Positions 20,990 to 24,174 of a DNA stretch of 24,174 bases are shown here, piece by piece. Under the pieces are notes generated by a model. That model made no database searches. It saw only the letters and a list, made by a program, of their open reading frames with translations, and had not been told where the DNA came from. Made by a program: the position numbers and the translations under genes. This DNA is from JANYJJ01 sp038241115 (lineage in GTDB: Bacteria > Pseudomonadota > Gammaproteobacteria > Burkholderiales > Burkholderiaceae_C): assembly GCA_038241115.1 (NCBI GenBank), contig JBBRGA010000039.1:1-24174 (forward strand). The letters are read 5' to 3'. Numbering within the stretch: the first letter of the stretch is position 1; the number at the start of each line of letters is the position of its first letter.

Positions 20990-22489
20990 ATGACGCTGTC
21001 TGCACGCTTTTTTCTTGCCCTTGCCACGCTGGTTTTGGGTGGCGCGCAGGTCGGCAATTCAAGTGCTGCGACGCGCGCTTTGCCCGCTGAAGTCGAGGCG
21101 GCTTTAGACCAGGCCAAATTGCCGCGCGACGCGCTGGTGGCGGTGGTGCAAGAGGTGGGCGGCACCACGTCGCGCCTGAGTTGGCAGCCGCAAAAAGCAG
21201 TCAACCCGGCGTCGCTGGCGAAGCTGATCACCACCAGCGCGGCGCTCGATTTGCTGGGCCCGGCGTGGACATGGTCAACGCCGGTGTGGCTGCTGGGCTC
21301 CGTGCAGGGTTTCAAAGAGGGCGGGTCAAAAGAGAGCGGGTCTAAAGAGGGCGGCATCCTCAACGGCAATTTGCACATCAAAGGCAGCGGTGACCCCAAG
21401 CTGGTGTTGGAGCGCATGTGGCTGATGCTGCGCCGTGTGCAGCAACTGGGCGTGCGCGAGATACGCGGCGACATCGTGCTCGACCGCAGCGCCTTCAATC
21501 TTGCCGAGCAAAGCCCCGGCGACTTCGACGGCGAATCGCTGCGGCCCTACAACGTGAGCGCCGATGCGCTGCTGTTGAATTACAAGTCGGTGTCGATGAC
21601 TTTCACGCCCACCAAAGACGTTGCAGTCGTCACGACAGACCCTCCGTTGGAAGGGCTGAGAGTCGACACCAGCCTGCCGCTGTCGAACGCGCCTTGCGAC
21701 GATTGGCGAGGCGCTTTGAAGGCCGACTTCAGCGACCCGGGCCGCATCAGATTCGGCGGCAGTTTCAGCGCAGCCTGCGGCGAAAAACAATGGTCCGTGG
21801 CCTACGCCGACCCGAAAACCTACAACCAGCGGGCCCTGAGCGGCATGTGGCTTGAGATGGGCGGCAAGCTCGGCGGCGTGGTCCGCGACGGTCCTGCACC
21901 CACCCACTTGGCGCCCACGTTTGAAGTGCTCTCGCCGCCGCTGGCTGAGGTTATTCGCGAAATCAACAAGTTCAGCAACAACGTGATGGCGCAGCAGCTT
22001 TTTTTGAGCTTGGCGCTGGTCCAGCGCGGCCAAGGCACCGCCGAGGCCGCGCGCGAATTGATGCGCCAGTGGCTGAGCGACCGCTTGGGAGAAGTGGCAC
22101 GCACCGCTGTCATCGACAACGGCTCGGGCTTGTCGCGTGAGACCCGCGTGACAGCGCAAATGATGGTGCGCTTGCTGCAAGTGGTGTGGGCCAGCCCGAC
22201 CATGCCCGAACTGGTGAGTTCATTGCCTGTCAGCGGCGTGGACGGCACCTTGCGCCGCTCTAAATCACCCACCGGCCGAGCGCATTTGAAGACCGGCTCG
22301 CTGCGCGACGTGATGGGTGTCGCAGGCATCGTGCTGGGCAACTCCGGCCGCCGCTACGTGGTGGTGGCCATCGTCAACCATCCGAATGCGAATGCCGCCC
22401 GACCCGCGCTGGACGCTTTGGTGAAATGGGCGGTGGTCAGCGACGCTCGCCTGGAACCCTCGGGCCACAACAGCACAGTCGAACAATGA
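20990..22489 (+). CDS. dacB: D-alanyl-D-alanine carboxypeptidase/endopeptidase (PBP4 type)
   Basis: This periplasmic peptidase trims or cuts peptidoglycan cross-links. The 499-residue precursor starts with a signal peptide (about 1-27, ending near SSAA). It has the three active-site motifs of class C low-molecular-weight PBPs: SLAK with Ser75 and Lys78, SNN at 329-331, and KTG at 434-436. The large insert between the first two motifs is typical of PBP4. A repeat-derived K-E-G-G-S stretch (about residues 109-123) lies in that insert. The ATG at 20990 follows an 80-bp divergent gap to tsaB with no clear Shine-Dalgarno sequence. The stop overlaps the start of the small SemiSWEET gene (ATGA). Confidence 0.94.
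   Translation: MTLSARFFLALATLVLGGAQVGNSSAATRALPAEVEAALDQAKLPRDALVAVVQEVGGTTSRLSWQPQKAVNPASLAKLITTSAALDLLGPAWTWSTPVWLLGSVQGFKEGGSKESGSKEGGILNGNLHIKGSGDPKLVLERMWLMLRRVQQLGVREIRGDIVLDRSAFNLAEQSPGDFDGESLRPYNVSADALLLNYKSVSMTFTPTKDVAVVTTDPPLEGLRVDTSLPLSNAPCDDWRGALKADFSDPGRIRFGGSFSAACGEKQWSVAYADPKTYNQRALSGMWLEMGGKLGGVVRDGPAPTHLAPTFEVLSPPLAEVIREINKFSNNVMAQQLFLSLALVQRGQGTAEAARELMRQWLSDRLGEVARTAVIDNGSGLSRETRVTAQMMVRLLQVVWASPTMPELVSSLPVSGVDGTLRRSKSPTGRAHLKTGSLRDVMGVAGIVLGNSGRRYVVVAIVNHPNANAARPALDALVKWAVVSDARLEPSGHNSTVEQ
21314..21358. repeat. 15-bp tandem repeat inside dacB
   Basis: Three 15-bp units begin at 21314, 21329 and 21344 (AAAGAGGGCGGGTCA, AAAGAGAGCGGGTCT, AAAGAGGGCGGCATC). They encode K-E-G/S-G-S or a near variant, five residues each, in a non-catalytic insert. 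Confidence 0.85.
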
Positions 22490-22761
22490 ACTTCACCCAA
22501 CTTCCGAACTTGACGGACTGGCTCGGTTATGTGGCCGCCACGTTGACGACCGCTTCTTTCGTGCCGCAGGCCTGGTTGATATTTCGCACTCGCAATGTGA
22601 GTGGCATTTCACTGGCCATGTACAGCGCCTTCACAGCAGGCATTGCGCTGTGGTTGGCCTACGGCGTGATGCTCGGCGCGTGGCCCATCATCATTGCCAA
22701 TATCGTCACCTTGATTTTGGCGTCGTGCATTTTGGTGATGAAGATCAGGCACCAGGAGTAG
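22486..22761 (+). CDS. SemiSWEET-family small sugar transporter (MtN3/PQ-loop)
   Basis: A 91-residue inner-membrane protein with three predicted helices (about 11-33, 40-61 and 66-86). The first helix ends with the PQ motif (Pro27-Gln28) in TASFVPQAWLIFRTR, followed by NVSGISLAMYSAF and WLAYGVMLGAWPIIIANIVT. These match bacterial SemiSWEETs, which dimerise to form a sugar channel-like transporter. The substrate cannot be told from sequence. The ATG at 22486 overlaps the dacB stop; the longer upstream frame is a shadow. The shared transcript with dacB may be accidental or clade-specific. A hairpin region lies just after the stop. Confidence 0.9.
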   Translation: MNFTQLPNLTDWLGYVAATLTTASFVPQAWLIFRTRNVSGISLAMYSAFTAGIALWLAYGVMLGAWPIIIANIVTLILASCILVMKIRHQE

Positions 22762-22770
22762 CCAGGCCCC

Positions 22771-22808
22771 ATAAAAAAACCCCGCCAGATTCAAATCTCG
22801 GCGGGGTT
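22771..22808 (-). terminator. strong rho-independent terminator of the SGNH-OmpW unit
   Basis: A stem pairs 22778-22790 with 22795-22808, with one bulged base, around a short TCAA loop. The core is CCCCGCC with GGCGGGG. Read on the - strand it is followed by a run of seven T, the classical terminator form, and it lies about 50 bp after the OmpW-like stop. A second copy of CTCGGCGGGGTT at 22823-22834 gives the left arm another partner (22826-22835) for the + strand, with CTTCT after it, so the region may terminate both ways. Confidence 0.88.
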
Positions 22809-22858
22809 GCTCGGTGGGTTTACTCGGCGGGGTTTCTTCTGAGTGAACTTGCCCTGTC

Positions 22859-23551
22859 CTAGAACCTGTAGCCCACCGACACATTGGTCGACAAAGGGTT
22901 CAAGGCGGTGTCGATTTTTTGACCGGTCGACAAGGTGGTCGAGTTCTTTAAATACGTCTTGATGATGGAAGCGTCGAGAAACCAGCGCTCGTGCAATTGG
23001 ACGGTGACGCCCATTTGCGGTGATAAACCGAACCCCGAGGTCGACGACAAACGCGTGGGCGCGCCGCCGGGGTTGGTCAGCGCCGTCAGCGCGGCCGAGC
23101 CTTCCGCGCCGTAAAAGTACGCGTACGTCAGGCCCACACCCAAATACGGACGCACCGTGGCCGTAGGCGCCATGAAGCGGTACTGCGCAAATACCGTGGG
23201 CGAGATTTGCTTGATGCTGCCGAGCTTGCCCACACCCGCCAACGATCCGGCACCTTCGATGTCGTGTTTGTAAGGCAAGCCCGCCACGAATTCCACCGAC
23301 GTGTTGTTGGTGAGCATGTAAGTGGCGGTGGCGATCAGCGAATTGGCGCTGGCCACATCGACCTTGCTGCCCGGCAAACTGGGCGCTGACAAATCACCGC
23401 TCTTGACCGCGGGCGCAATGCCGTTGAAGCCGCCCTTGATCATCCAGGTGCCCGCCGATTGCGCCAAAGCGGCGCTGCCCGAAGCCGCCATCACCGCAGC
23501 GGCGGCCGCAGCACGCAAAAGCGCCACCGGAAACTTGAGTGTTGAGGTCAT
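22859..23551 (-). CDS. OmpW-family outer membrane protein
   Basis: The 230-residue precursor has a signal peptide (MTSTLKFP to AALAQ, about 30 residues) and then an eight-strand beta-barrel pattern of the OmpW type. Landmarks are WMIKGGFNGIAPAV at the start of the barrel, TATYMLTNNTSVEFVAGLPYKHD, PTVFAQYRFMAP, VRPYLGVGLTYAYFY and the terminal Phe in NVSVGYRF that guides outer-membrane assembly. OmpW proteins carry small, often hydrophobic, compounds across the outer membrane. The ATG at 23551 has AAAGGAA at good spacing. The gene is 38 bp after the SGNH hydrolase and is followed by a strong terminator. Uptake of aromatic compounds is possible but not shown. Confidence 0.92.
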   Translation of the reverse strand: MTSTLKFPVALLRAAAAAAVMAASGSAALAQSAGTWMIKGGFNGIAPAVKSGDLSAPSLPGSKVDVASANSLIATATYMLTNNTSVEFVAGLPYKHDIEGAGSLAGVGKLGSIKQISPTVFAQYRFMAPTATVRPYLGVGLTYAYFYGAEGSAALTALTNPGGAPTRLSSTSGFGLSPQMGVTVQLHERWFLDASIIKTYLKNSTTLSTGQKIDTALNPLSTNVSVGYRF

Positions 23552-23589
23552 GGTGATTCCTTTGAGTGGAGATGCTTGAAGGCGCGTCA

Positions 23590-24174
23590 TCACAGCCATC
23601 CTTTCGCAGCCAGGTTCTTCGACACAAACTGGGCCAGCAGCTGATAGCCATAAGGCGTGGGGTGAACGCCGTCGGCAAATTGATATTTCGACACATCACC
23701 GGCGATCAAGGTGGTGGCGTTGCACACCAACGAAGTCGCCAAAATGGTTTTGGCCAAGTCGCATGCCGGCATCGTGCCGTTGCTGATGCTGTACTGCGCC
23801 GGGTTGGCCGCCTGGTCGTTGCTCTGGGCAAAAGCGTCCACCAACAACACGTCCACACCGACCAGGCCCTTGGCGAGCTGGTCGTTGAAGGTGGCGGCCA
23901 TGGTTTGGATCAGGCCTTGGGTGGGGGCGTCAAGCGAGTAGGCAAACGGCGTTTTGCTGACGTTCGGCAGGTTGACCACCACCACGTACTTGGCACCTTT
24001 GGCCACTATGAGGTTCTTTACATAGGCAGCCAGCTCGCCGCCTGCCGTGCCCATGGCGGTGACCGCTTGCAACGGCGTCGCAGCACCCACAGAGACCGCG
24101 CCGAGGTTGGCAAACACATCATTGCCACCTGCCAGCACGGTAACAAGTTCATCGCCCTTGAAGCTGCCGCCCGA
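23590..24174 (-). CDS. SGNH/GDSL-family hydrolase, N-terminus cut by window edge
   Basis: The frame is open to the right edge of the window, so the N-terminal part, including the nucleophile Ser block, is not seen. What is present, about 194 residues, has the block III motif GGND (TVLAGGNDVFAN) and the C-terminal block V DGVHPTPYGYQLLA with the catalytic Asp and His. It ends soon after (KNLAAKGWL), so no autotransporter barrel is attached. Two Cys (PACDLAK and LVCNAT) could form a disulfide, which fits an exported lipase or esterase. The segment just upstream of the GTG-looking codon at 24138 also fits the family, so the true start is outside. It is followed by the OmpW-like gene. Confidence 0.88.
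   Translation of the reverse strand, partial: SGGSFKGDELVTVLAGGNDVFANLGAVSVGAATPLQAVTAMGTAGGELAAYVKNLIVAKGAKYVVVVNLPNVSKTPFAYSLDAPTQGLIQTMAATFNDQLAKGLVGVDVLLVDAFAQSNDQAANPAQYSISNGTMPACDLAKTILATSLVCNATTLIAGDVSKYQFADGVHPTPYGYQLLAQFVSKNLAAKGWL

Noticed and set aside
1..24174. CRISPR array, tRNA or rRNA genes, IS elements, prophage genes
   Set aside because: I saw no repeat-spacer pattern, no tRNA-like CCA/T-arm sequence, no transposase or integrase motif. The tandem repeats found are too short and lack spacers.

Overview
The window is GC-rich, tightly packed DNA from a betaproteobacterium, most likely Burkholderiales and probably close to Comamonadaceae. This placement is inferred from the aerobic benzoyl-CoA (box) genes with a BoxR-type regulator, the neighbouring Liv-type ABC transporter and the housekeeping genes. 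No 16S or other phylogenetic marker is present.

Layout. (1) Positions 1-1394, + strand: the 3' end of fau (5-formyltetrahydrofolate cyclo-ligase), two small unrecognised proteins separated by a degenerate 14-bp tandem repeat, and a YciH/SUI1 protein. (2) Positions 1437-8819, - strand: boxR, then boxC, boxB and boxA, then a PaaH-type 3-hydroxyacyl-CoA dehydrogenase. (3) Positions 8947-11495, + strand: benzoate-CoA ligase and an alpha/beta hydrolase, ending at a large hairpin. (4) Positions 11643-16397, + strand: a complete five-gene Liv-type ABC importer. (5) Positions 16407-20909, - strand: tsaB, rimI, a family-4 uracil-DNA glycosylase and a PAS-GGDEF-EAL protein, all joined by stop/start overlaps. 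(6) Positions 20990-22761, + strand: dacB (PBP4) overlapping a SemiSWEET gene. (7) Positions 22859-24174, - strand: an SGNH hydrolase (cut by the window edge) and an OmpW-like porin, ending at a strong terminator.

How the genes work together. Benzoate is probably imported by the ABC system and activated to benzoyl-CoA by the ligase. BoxA/BoxB epoxidise it and BoxC opens the ring hydrolytically. The PaaH-type dehydrogenase fits the later beta-oxidation-like steps towards beta-ketoadipyl-CoA. BoxR (HTH plus shikimate-kinase-like sensor) would repress until benzoyl-CoA appears. TGCA-N6-TGCA elements lie over a good sigma70-like promoter in front of boxC and in front of the ligase gene. The semialdehyde dehydrogenase (BoxD) and the final thiolase are not in the window.

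The pathway itself is known. The parts I think deserve a second look are the operator layout, the 287-bp boxB-boxA gap with hairpins and a possible 37-aa ORF, the large hairpin before the transporter, the coupling of a c-di-GMP enzyme to tsaB-rimI-udg, and short in-frame tandem repeats in six separate genes. I did not find a clearly new multi-gene system.
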